A DNA stretch of 64,000 bases. It comes from Methylococcaceae bacterium. Its GTDB lineage: Bacteria > Pseudomonadota > Gammaproteobacteria > Methylococcales > Methylomonadaceae. Position 1 is the stretch's first letter. Each line of letters opens with the position of its first letter. Location: NCBI GenBank assembly GCA_016715325.1, contig JADKAL010000006.1, positions 124,001 through 188,000 of the forward strand. Direction: 5' to 3'. Below the pieces are notes generated by a model that had not been told where the DNA came from, ran no database searches, and was given only the letters and a program-made list of their open reading frames with translations. This document shows, in pieces, positions 55,776-64,000 of this stretch. The translations under genes were made by a program, and so were the position numbers.

Positions 55776-58079
55776 ATGCCGAACTTTACTTTCTTTGCCA
55801 CAACGCCGAAAGCGATGGAAGACATACTCGCCGAAGAGATCCGCTCGCTCGGAGTCGCAAATGTTAAATCGTCCGTTGCCGGTGTGTATTTCGAAGGCGA
55901 TTTAACTGCCGCCTATCGGGTGTGTTTATGGTCGAGAATTGCAAATCGGGTGTTGATGCCCATCGCAAGCTTTAAAGCGGTCGATCAGGACGAGTTATAT
56001 CAAGGCATAAAAAAGATCGACTGGTTTGAACACCTCGACCCGGAAGGCAGCTTTGCGGTGACATTTAATGCGAAAAATTCGGAAGCCATCAACAACACCC
56101 ATTTCGGCGCGTTGAAAGTAAAAGATGCGGTGGTCGATCAAATGCGGGCTAAATTCGATAAGCGTCCGAATATCGATACCTTGCAGCCCGATCTTCGCAT
56201 CAATGTCTTGCTGAAAGGCGAGAGTTGCAGCGTTAGTTTGGATTTATCGGGCGAAAGCCTGCATCGCCGTGGTTATCGCGATACGACGATCAAAGCGCCG
56301 ATCAAGGAAAATCTGGCCGCTGCTTTATTGTTACGCTCCGGCTGGCCTCGTATCGCTAAAGAAGGCGGAACCCTGATCGATCCCATGTGCGGGTCGGGAA
56401 CGTTGTTGGTCGAAAGCGCACTGATGGCGGCCGATTACGCGCCGGGGTTACTGCGGGATTACTTCGGCTTTCTCGGCTGGAAAAAACACGATGCCGGTGC
56501 TTGGCGAGCATTATTGCTCGAAGCGCAGCAACGCAAGCAGGCCGGTTTAGGCGGTTTACCGATGCTGGCGGGATTCGATAAAGACCGCCGTAATTTGAAT
56601 ACGGCGCACATTCATATTGAGAATGCCGGTTTAAAAGGCAAGATACATCTTGAGTGCCGCGATATTAGTGATGCAGCGCCGGCATTAAGCTGGAAGCCGG
56701 GCCTTGTCATTTGTAATCCGCCATACGGGGAACGGTTAGGCGACGAGCAGGAGACGGCCGAGCTGTACAAAAAATTCGGCGAGTCTTTAAAGTTGCATTT
56801 TTTGCATTGGCGCGCCGCTATGATTATCAGTAATCCCGAGTTGGGATTTCGCTTGGGAATTCGGTCGCAAAAACCCGTCACTTTTTACAATGGGGCGTTG
56901 GAATGTAAATTATTGCGTATGAAAATTGAAGATAGTGCATTTTTTATACCGAAAGCTAAATCGGACGAGGAGCGTATCGCTCAAGTTGTGACCGTCATGA
57001 TCGCTAGCGAAAACAAGGAACACGTCATCGCGCCAAAAAATAACCAAGCGCCCCAAAAAACGGAAGTCGCACCAACTCAGTTCGACATGCAGCAAGAGCA
57101 AAATGCGGTAGGCAAGGATGATGAGCAGGGTGCGCAAAGCTTTGCAAACCGGTTACAGAAAAATCTGAAAAAACTCCAAGCTTGGAGGACTAAGAATAAA
57201 ATCCATTGCTATCGCATTTACGACGCCGATTTACCGGACTATGCAGTGGCTATCGATGTCTATCAAGGTTGTGAAACTTGGGTGAATGTTCAAGAATACG
57301 AACCGCCGAAAGAAATCGATCCCCATAAAGCCAATCAACGGCTCGCTGCGCTGTTAGCCGAGATTCCAAAAGTATTGGCTATTTCGCCCGATCATGTTTA
57401 TTTTAAAATTCGCCGCAAACAAAAAAATACCGAGCAATATCAAAAATTAGGCGATGAAGGTCATTTTCATGTGGTTGAAGAGCATGGCTGTAAACTTCAG
57501 GTCAATTTTTCAGATTATCTGGATACAGGCTTGTTTCTGGATCATCGCCCCGTCCGCTTAATGATTCAGCAACAAGCCCGAGGAAAACGATTTCTCAACC
57601 TGTTTGCGTACACCGGCAGCGCAACCGTGCATGCTGCGGTGGGCGGGGCGGCGAAAACGACGACAGTCGACATGTCCAATACGTATCTCGAATGGGCGAA
57701 ATCGAATCTGGCATTAAACGGTACGCAGGGCGATCACGAGTTCATCCAAGCGGATTGTCTGGACTGGTTAAAGACCGAATCGGAACAGACTTTTCCAAGA
57801 CAATACGATTTAATCTTTCTCGACCCGCCGACGTTTTCCAATTCAAAGCGGATGGCCGCTGTGTTCGATATCCAAAACGATCACGTAAACTTGATTAAGC
57901 AAGCGATGTCTTTGTTAGCACCTGACGGCTTGCTCTATTTTTCCACTAATTTCAGGCGATTTAAGTTTGATTACGATTCACTTGCGCTATTCACTGTTGA
58001 AGACATTTCGGCCTTAACGATTCCTGAAGATTTTAAACGCAATCCTAAAATTCATTACTGCTGGAGAATTCGCGCATGA
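55776..58079 (+). CDS. rlmL: 23S rRNA methyltransferase RlmKL (m2G2445/m7G2069)
   Basis: A 767-residue fused enzyme, slightly longer than the usual 700 because of a polar linker at about 405-450. Order: THUMP domain (about 1-160), first methyltransferase with DPMCGSGTLLVE and NPPYGERLG (RlmL), linker, second methyltransferase with FLNLFAYTGSATVHA and DPPTFSNSKRM (RlmK). It modifies two guanines in helix regions of 23S rRNA. It overlaps the acylphosphatase gene by 4 bases. Confidence 0.95.
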   Translation: MPNFTFFATTPKAMEDILAEEIRSLGVANVKSSVAGVYFEGDLTAAYRVCLWSRIANRVLMPIASFKAVDQDELYQGIKKIDWFEHLDPEGSFAVTFNAKNSEAINNTHFGALKVKDAVVDQMRAKFDKRPNIDTLQPDLRINVLLKGESCSVSLDLSGESLHRRGYRDTTIKAPIKENLAAALLLRSGWPRIAKEGGTLIDPMCGSGTLLVESALMAADYAPGLLRDYFGFLGWKKHDAGAWRALLLEAQQRKQAGLGGLPMLAGFDKDRRNLNTAHIHIENAGLKGKIHLECRDISDAAPALSWKPGLVICNPPYGERLGDEQETAELYKKFGESLKLHFLHWRAAMIISNPELGFRLGIRSQKPVTFYNGALECKLLRMKIEDSAFFIPKAKSDEERIAQVVTVMIASENKEHVIAPKNNQAPQKTEVAPTQFDMQQEQNAVGKDDEQGAQSFANRLQKNLKKLQAWRTKNKIHCYRIYDADLPDYAVAIDVYQGCETWVNVQEYEPPKEIDPHKANQRLAALLAEIPKVLAISPDHVYFKIRRKQKNTEQYQKLGDEGHFHVVEEHGCKLQVNFSDYLDTGLFLDHRPVRLMIQQQARGKRFLNLFAYTGSATVHAAVGGAAKTTTVDMSNTYLEWAKSNLALNGTQGDHEFIQADCLDWLKTESEQTFPRQYDLIFLDPPTFSNSKRMAAVFDIQNDHVNLIKQAMSLLAPDGLLYFSTNFRRFKFDYDSLALFTVEDISALTIPEDFKRNPKIHYCWRIRA

Positions 58080-58351
58080 AACGGCATGTCAAAATTTGGG
58101 TATCCGGTCGCGTTCAAGGCGTTTTTTTTCGCCAATCAACCAAAAATAAAGCGAGGGAATTAGGCGTTTTCGGTAAGGTGAAAAATCTCGAAGACGGTCG
58201 TGTTGAAATTATCGTGCAAGCGGAAGACACGCAACTTCAGCCGTTTCTCGATTGGTGCCGGAAAGGGCCAATCACAGCGCGTGTCGATCATATTGATATT
58301 ATCGAATTAGGCGAAATAACGGAGTCTTACATTTCGTTTCAAATCGATTAA
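58076..58351 (+). CDS. acyP: Acylphosphatase
   Basis: A 91-residue acylphosphatase. The active-site loop is VSGRVQGVFFRQST with catalytic Arg, and the conserved Asn is in VKNLEDGRVEII. It hydrolyses acyl phosphates in the cytoplasm. ATGA overlap with rlmL indicates translational coupling. Confidence 0.94.
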   Translation: MKRHVKIWVSGRVQGVFFRQSTKNKARELGVFGKVKNLEDGRVEIIVQAEDTQLQPFLDWCRKGPITARVDHIDIIELGEITESYISFQID

Positions 58352-58353
58352 GT

Positions 58354-58634
58354 ATAAAGCGTTTCCAGCCGAACAGGCACGGGAATTGGCGCGGAGGCTG
58401 GCGTTCCGCCACACCCAAAAACATGGAAGTTGGTTGAATATTGCCGAAATTGAGCTGGCTGTCTTGTCGAACATGTGTCTGTCGCAACGAATTCCAGACA
58501 AAGAAACTCTGCGTCGTGAGATTGAAGCTAATGTACAGGAACGTAATTTAAAAGCTAAAACAATCATTTGGCGCTTCACCCATCAGGGCGCTCGGCGTAA
58601 ACTGGCTCGACTCTATCCTGTTGTTTCAACATGA
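58354..58634 (+). pseudogene. IS630-family transposase, C-terminal remnant
   Basis: The frame reads YKAFPAEQARELARRLAFRH, then TQKHGSWLNIAEIELAVL, LSQRIPDKETLRREIE and WRFTHQGARRKLARLYP. This is the last quarter of an IS630-type DDE transposase, including the HGSWLN.AE part of the catalytic domain. The similarity begins 2 bases after the acyP stop codon with no start, so the element is truncated by an old deletion. No terminal inverted repeat could be assigned. Confidence 0.82.
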
Positions 58635-59013
58635 CTGACTACTAGGCCGAAAAAATAATAGATGACCGTCGATTGCGAAATCACAAATATAATAAGCGAC
58701 CCTATGCAATAAGAATGATCTTTCGCACTATTATGAAACCCGTTAAACAATTATTTTTCAAGTGAAATATTACCTTTTTTTCTAACGAAAAAAGTGGTTT
58801 AATCAGTCCTAGAAATCGACAAATACCGAATAGACTGTTTCCCTATCTAAGCTAGTCAATAGTAATTATTCTCTCAATGACGGGCTTGGTCAAAAACAGT
58901 AAAGACCCGCTAAACGAAGACGGTTAAATCTATTCTGTTTTATGAATATAAACAAATTTAAAACCGAAACATGAATCCGTATTAAAAAAACTCAGTAGAG
59001 GGGTAGCAGGATT
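58635..59013. other. Intergenic region upstream of the PhoD-like gene
   Basis: 379 bases, AT-rich. It must carry the promoter of the three-gene unit at 59014-64000. I see no gene; the downstream ATG has AGCAGGATT before it. Confidence 0.4.
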
Positions 59014-61790
59014 ATGGATAATGATTTGCCATTAATTTTGTCAGGCCCGATATTACGCCGGGTTGAACCGACATTGGTTTCTGTTTGGCTGGCCTTAAGC
59101 AAGCCTTGCACTGTTGAGTTAACGCTTTGGGAAGGCCGAATTAAAGACGATTCGACTTTGGAAAACTTTAAGGTTGACGGCCCTGTCATAGCGAGCTCCA
59201 CCACGGAAACTTTAAGAATTGGCATCAATCTCCATCTCGTTGTTGCTACGCTGGAACTCCAGTTACCGGTACAGCCCTTGTTACCGGGAAGACTGTATTC
59301 TTATAATGTAACAATGCTGGTTCCGCCCGATGCAGGCGGTCCTATTCAAGATTTAAAATCGTTGGGATTATTAGCGGATACTAAAACGCTTCCGAATGGA
59401 AAACCACATTTACCGTTAGGATATGAGATTGGCTTCTTACCTAGTTTTTCTCTTCCACCGGCAAAGTTAGAAGACTTGCAAATTGCGCATGGTTCCTGCC
59501 GTAAAATCAATCATCCTACTGACGACGCCTTGGCTTGGATTGACGGCTTTATCAAAAAATCCTTCAACGAACCCAATAAACGCTTACATCAATTACTTTT
59601 AACCGGCGATCAAATCTACGCGGATGATGTCGCCCAGCCTGTTTTATGGCAACTCGTGATTCGCGGACAGCATTTGTTAGGATTACAAGAAGGGGTAGTA
59701 GAGTTTTTGCCGTTATTCAAATCCACCATTACGACTGAAAATATTGTTACCAATAGCAATAAGCCTGAAAGTACATCGGTAAAATCGGATGACGTAAGTT
59801 AGTGGCCTGCCGACGTCAATCATTTTCCACCCGGCATGCGCCATCAACTGCTGTGGTCCGAGGCTAGATTAACAACAACTGACGTCGCTCAGCATTTAAT
59901 TTCCTTTGGCGAATTTGCCGCAATGTATCTTTTTAATTGGTGCAATGAACTTTGGAAGATAGAAGACCTGAAAGATTTCGACGATATGTTTACACAATTC
60001 GCCGACCAGATGGAAGTCGATGGCGTAGATATTAAAGAGGTGCCATTACCGGAAAATTGGCTGTCTATTTTTAAAAAAAGAGAATTCGTCGATGATATAG
60101 ATGAAGCAAGTGAAATAGAACTAAACGAAGGCTTATTAAAAAAATTTCTATTATTTCTATTCGGCGAGCTGCCTCGGGCCAAATTAATAGATAGCCTTCG
60201 GTACAATCCAGACAAAGCAAATACACCCTTAGATACTGATTTACTTAACCATGAAAAATTAAACGCATTGTCGGGGGAATGGTTAACATCCGATTTCGGA
60301 AAAATATTTACCTTTGCGCAAAATTTAGATCAGAACAAAGAACTTCCGCTCTTTCAAACATTTTATAGGCGTCTGCAAGACGATTTCGGCGGCAAATTCA
60401 AAAAAACCGCGGATAACGAGCCGCAAAACCCGAATAATCGAAAACGGCAAGTCGAGCTGTTTTACGAAACCTTACCGCAAGTCCGCCGGGCATTGGCCAA
60501 TGTACCTACCTATATGGTGTTCGACGACCATGAAATTACCGACGACTGGAATCTTTGCCCGCTTTGGCGCGACCGAGTTTTAACAACCCCGTTGGGACGA
60601 GCGGTGATTCGTAACGGCATGTTGGCGTTTGCTTTATTCCAAGGCTGGGGTAACGATCCCTTGCTTTATAAAAAAGGAAAGCATAAAGAGCTGCTTGATT
60701 TAGCAAGCCAGCTTTTGCCACCGGAGAGCAAGCTAAACAGGCTGCAATAATCGACAAACTGGATACGCTATTCGGTTTAAATCAGCAGGCGCAAGCCGAC
60801 AATACAGAGCAACTCTCGTGGCATTTTTCGCTGCAAGGTCCCAAACATTTAGTATTGGGACTCGATTGCCGAACCCGTCGAAGCTTTATTACTCGCTACG
60901 GCCCGCCCGGTAATATCTCCGATTCCGCTCTGAAAGAGCAAATACCAGAGGCTTTGCCCGCTGGTATTGACGTTGCTGTGGTTATATGCTCATTGCCGGT
61001 ATTCGCCGCGCCGTTATTTGATGAGGTAGTTGCGCCGTTAAGTTACCGGGTTTTCGATCTAGTCACCTATGCCGGTAAACCTCTTGTGCACAATGTTAAA
61101 AACATATGGGGTCGTCTTATCCATGGAAATCCCTTAAAACTATCGTCTGGAATTAAAAACGCTATGCCCGGTACAAATCCAGACGCAATAGAAGGCTGGG
61201 CAAACGACACTGTCCGCATGGAAGCTTTGTTCAAACGCTTGGAACCGTTGCGAAAAGTAGTGCTGCTATCGGGCGATGTTCATTACGGCTCCAGCCAGCA
61301 AATGAGCTATTGGAAAAAAGGCGACGTTCAGCCAGCACGTTTTATTCAATTTATTTCCAGCGGTATGCGCAACGTTATGCACCAAGTTTACGCCGCCGAT
61401 AGACACTTTGGACGAGTGCAATCTTTGATAGCAAGTAAAATAGGCACCGAACGGCTGGGATGGTTAAACAATTCCGACGACCTTGTCGTTCTGCCGGAAG
61501 GCGCAAGCTTGGTGCCTGCACTTAAATCGAAATTGCGCTCAAGTCCGGTTTTACTGCCTACAAATCTACCGCCCGGCACGCACTTTAAAACCGAACCCGA
61601 TTGGCGCTGGCGTTTCGACATTATTAAAGACATGCGCCGCGACGAGGATAGACCGGAATCTATAAGACCGAAAGCATTAACCGTTAGCGATTCTAACTTA
61701 TCGTCTCAAGATTCATTATCTGCTTACCAAGCTGTAGTTGATCGGCACGCCTCGCAACTTAAAAATCCAAACACGGGCGGCAAGTTTTAG
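59014..61790 (+). pseudogene. PhoD-like metallophosphatase (in-frame TAG and one frameshift)
   Basis: Reconstructed length about 925 residues. An N-terminal beta domain (RRVEPTLVSVWLAL) precedes the metallophosphatase: AHGSCRKINHPT, LLLTGDQIYADD, YMVFDDHEITDDWNL and VVLLSGDVHYGSS, all typical PhoD motifs. A long helical insertion lies between the second and third. The frame is interrupted by TAG at 59800-59802 (VKSDDVS, stop, WPADVNHFPPGMRHQLLW continues in the same frame) and by a missing G at GG 60723-60724, which joins SQLLPP to GEQAKQAAIIDKL. No signal peptide is visible. It likely cleaves phosphate esters or diesters; substrate unknown. The stop overlaps the next start (TAGTG). Confidence 0.85.
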
Positions 61791-62032
61791 TGGCTCATAA
61801 CCTTGGAATCGTTACTTTTTTTAAAACTCCTTCGGAAAATGAAAACGATTACTTTTTAAATGTCCGGCAAGATCTTTACGCCGTATTTTCAGGTACCGAT
61901 AACATTCCTTTAACACCAACCCTTGAGCCTGACCTAATGTCTCGTCATGACGCCAAGCTTGCCGCAGTCGGCAGTGTCAAGTTCGAAGAGGAACCGCCCA
62001 AGGTCCCTGATATTGAAGGAGCATCCGCATGA
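61790..62032 (+). CDS. Small hypothetical protein between PhoD-like and DUF6603-like genes
   Basis: An 80-residue protein beginning with GTG at 61790, which overlaps the preceding TAG; its TGA overlaps the next ATG (ATGA). It reads AHNLGIVTFFKTPSENENDY, then FLNVRQDLYAVFSGTDNIPL, and has no known domain. The double overlap means it is probably translated with both neighbours and may be a partner of one of them. Confidence 0.65.
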   Translation: MAHNLGIVTFFKTPSENENDYFLNVRQDLYAVFSGTDNIPLTPTLEPDLMSRHDAKLAAVGSVKFEEEPPKVPDIEGASA

Positions 62033-64000
62033 GCGAGTCAATCGATAAACCCGCCGAAAAGAAAGAAAGCCTGCTAAAGCGCTTCTTTAACCTCGTTGAA
62101 GCTATTAACCGGTGGATTCAAAAAACCCTGGGGGACGACGCCACCCGCCGGGCAATGTTGCTGGATTTAGGTTTATCGCCCGATCTTCCCGAAGGAACGC
62201 AACCGAAAGATTTTCAGCCGAGCAGTCTGCCGGGCATTACTAAGTATCGTGAACAATCCGATCCCGACAAAGACGCATTTCTTGAGGCGGTCAAAGACCT
62301 CAAAGCTATTTACGAAGCCGTCCACAGCTTTATAAAGCCGTATGTGGATCAGGAACCTAACGCTGACGAACAACTTCTGGAAGAAGTTACTCACCGATTC
62401 TTTGAATTGATCTCTTTAAATTATCTACGTATTAATCATCCGATTTTATATTGGTTAGCACAACCTTTGGGCTTAATTGAGGAGAAACTTACTGTATACG
62501 GTGCCGGCGGCACCTACCCGGAAAAATTAACAAGCTTATTTAAAGATATCGGACATCATTTCAAATCGATCGGAGGAGGACTCGATACCCAAGAGGAAGC
62601 AGACGCTTGGACCGACTTACTAATCCCTATTGAAGCAATATTTGCCTTTGTCACAGATAATGTTTTTTACCACGGCTGGGATCCTGAGCTCAACTCCCCC
62701 ATGCCCCAACTCGACCAAGTAGCGAGCCGAACGATTTCTTTTGGCTTCGACAATTATAACGGCAGTATTGTACTGGTGCCGCGAGACCATGGTGGCCCGG
62801 GTTTTTTACTCGCGTTAGGCGGAAGTTTTACCATTCCGCCCATTCCATTATGGGACAACAAAGCGCTCCAGATCGGCTTGAATGCAACCGAGGCGGCCGA
62901 CATTTTTCTGCGCTTGGACAAATGGCAAGCCAAACCCGATGCAAATACGCCTAAATTGAGCTTTAAACTGGTAGAAACACAAAAAGATAGCAAACAACAA
63001 CCCGCAAATCCGCAAGCCTTAGTTGCTAAAACCGGCGCACAAACAGGGAGTGAAACAACTTCCGAAGCGGAACTTAGATGGACTTTAGGCGCTGAAAAAG
63101 GGACGCATCTGGAACTCGGCCCTATGACCTTAGAAGCGGGTATCTCTGAAGAAGGCTTGAGTTTTAGTATTGCTTTTAAAGATAGCGCTATCGTACTTAA
63201 AGATGGCGGATCTTTCGTTATCGAAGCTTTGGGCAGTAAAGAATCGCGATTTCCTTTCGATTTCGGCTTAGGCTACAAATCAGGCGGTAATCTCTTTTTT
63301 GAAGGCGGTTTGGAGTCCGGTCTTAAGATGGTCGTACCGGTATCGAAATCGCTCGGCAAAGCACGGTTGCAATTTCTATCAATAGCTTTAGATCCAGAGT
63401 TAGGGGACAATAAAAATCGCTTAACCTTAGAGACAACAGCTGCGCTTGATGTAAAACTCGGCCCCATCAAAGCAAGCTTGGATCAGATTGGATTTCAACT
63501 CGGCTTAGATTTTAAAGCGGCTGAAAAAAATCTGGGGTTTGCAGACCTTGATTTCGGATTTAAGGCGCCGAATTTAATCGGAATAACGGTGGATGCAAAA
63601 ACCGTATCAGGCGGCGGCTTTCTAAGTATTTCAAAAAATCAATATGCAGGAGCCTTACAACTTGCGATAGACCATAGAATCAACCTCAACGCATTCGGTT
63701 TATTAAGCACTAAGATGCCGGACGGTTCGGCAGGTTATTCATTGGTTTTGTTTATTACCGCCGAAGGTTTTAAATGGCGTCTGGGTTACGGATTTTCGGT
63801 GACGGGAATCGGCGGTATTCTTGCCGTGAACCGGCGCGCCGATAGCCAAGCGTTACAAAGCGGGTTAAGAGAAGGCAGGCTCAATCATCTTTTATTTCCA
63901 ACGAATATCGCAGCCAATGCCCCTGAAATTCTCAGCACCCTGAGTAGGGCGTTTCCGGCGCAACCCGACAACATTATTTTCAGCCCCATGGTAAAAATTG
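62029..64000 (+). CDS. Large DUF6603-like protein (3' end outside window)
   Basis: An open frame from the ATG at 62029 to the window end, at least 657 residues. The N-terminal 230 residues are helical (LLKRFFNLVEAINRWIQKTL). After that come repeated amphipathic beta strands with a Gly-Phe-Asp pattern (HLELGPMTLEAGISEEGLSF, FDFGLGYKSGGNLFFEGGLE, LDFGFKAPNLIGITVDAKT, FKWRLGYGFSVTGIGGILAV). This resembles proteins annotated as DUF6603, from memory. There is no signal peptide. The strand pattern could be a large beta-barrel or beta-solenoid. It is translationally coupled to the 80-residue protein and the PhoD-like enzyme. Confidence 0.6.
   Translation, partial: MSESIDKPAEKKESLLKRFFNLVEAINRWIQKTLGDDATRRAMLLDLGLSPDLPEGTQPKDFQPSSLPGITKYREQSDPDKDAFLEAVKDLKAIYEAVHSFIKPYVDQEPNADEQLLEEVTHRFFELISLNYLRINHPILYWLAQPLGLIEEKLTVYGAGGTYPEKLTSLFKDIGHHFKSIGGGLDTQEEADAWTDLLIPIEAIFAFVTDNVFYHGWDPELNSPMPQLDQVASRTISFGFDNYNGSIVLVPRDHGGPGFLLALGGSFTIPPIPLWDNKALQIGLNATEAADIFLRLDKWQAKPDANTPKLSFKLVETQKDSKQQPANPQALVAKTGAQTGSETTSEAELRWTLGAEKGTHLELGPMTLEAGISEEGLSFSIAFKDSAIVLKDGGSFVIEALGSKESRFPFDFGLGYKSGGNLFFEGGLESGLKMVVPVSKSLGKARLQFLSIALDPELGDNKNRLTLETTAALDVKLGPIKASLDQIGFQLGLDFKAAEKNLGFADLDFGFKAPNLIGITVDAKTVSGGGFLSISKNQYAGALQLAIDHRINLNAFGLLSTKMPDGSAGYSLVLFITAEGFKWRLGYGFSVTGIGGILAVNRRADSQALQSGLREGRLNHLLFPTNIAANAPEILSTLSRAFPAQPDNIIFSPMVKI

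Overview
This window comes from an aerobic gammaproteobacterial (type I) methanotroph, probably Methylococcaceae/Methylomonadaceae. The main evidence is a full calcium-type methanol dehydrogenase cluster in the order mxaF-J-G-I-R-(membrane protein)-S-A-C-K-L at 15.0-24.7 kb. MxaF carries E177, N261, D303 and Ala305 in mature numbering, which is the Ca form rather than the lanthanide XoxF form. The DNA is moderately AT-rich. I see no rRNA, tRNA or CRISPR array.

Layout. (1) 1-11.2 kb, minus strand: one long polysaccharide operon with six glycosyltransferases, two sulfotransferases, a serine-acetyltransferase-like hexapeptide acyltransferase, a WecB/TagA/CpsF glycosyltransferase fused to a STAS domain, and at the window edge an exosortase fused to an EpsI domain. 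(2) 11.4-14.7 kb: a PepSY protein, then a sensor kinase (MxaY-like), mxaD and a response regulator (MxaB-like), placed just upstream of and divergent from mxaF. (3) 15.0-24.7 kb: the mxa operon, with an RNA hairpin between mxaF and mxaJ and two terminator-like hairpins between mxaI and mxaR. (4) 25-30.5 kb: a secreted protein, a pentapeptide-repeat protein and a large TonB-dependent receptor with an inserted EF-hand-like loop. (5) 30.6-41.1 kb: a second polysaccharide block with two sulfotransferases, two GT4 enzymes and a flippase on the minus strand, and an O-antigen-ligase/polymerase and a secreted glycoside hydrolase on the plus strand. (6) 41.4-54.9 kb: a small secreted protein behind an FNR-type box, PiT phosphate transporter plus DUF47 partner, a GT4, a G8/beta-helix exoprotein behind two CRP-like sites, recQ, gshA, APS reductase, a divergent sulfotransferase and trmL. 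(7) 55-58.6 kb: FKBP isomerase, rlmKL, acylphosphatase and an IS630-type transposase tail. (8) 59-64 kb: a translationally coupled trio of a PhoD-like metallophosphatase, an 80-residue protein and a large DUF6603-like protein that runs off the window.

How the genes work together. MxaF/MxaI oxidise methanol in the periplasm and pass electrons to cytochrome cL (MxaG); mxaJ and mxaR-S-A-C-K-L assemble the enzyme and insert calcium; MxaY/MxaB probably control it. The two glycan blocks together contain most of a Wzx/Wzy-type export pathway for a sulfated exopolysaccharide, and they bracket the methanol dehydrogenase region.

Caution. Seven genes (mxaC, mxaK, mxaL, the ligase/polymerase, the DUF47 gene, recQ and the PhoD-like gene) are broken by small indels, nearly all in short homopolymer runs. 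Two genes (a sulfotransferase and the same PhoD-like gene) have an in-frame stop. The pattern fits draft-assembly errors at least as well as real gene decay. I give the reconstructed full extents.
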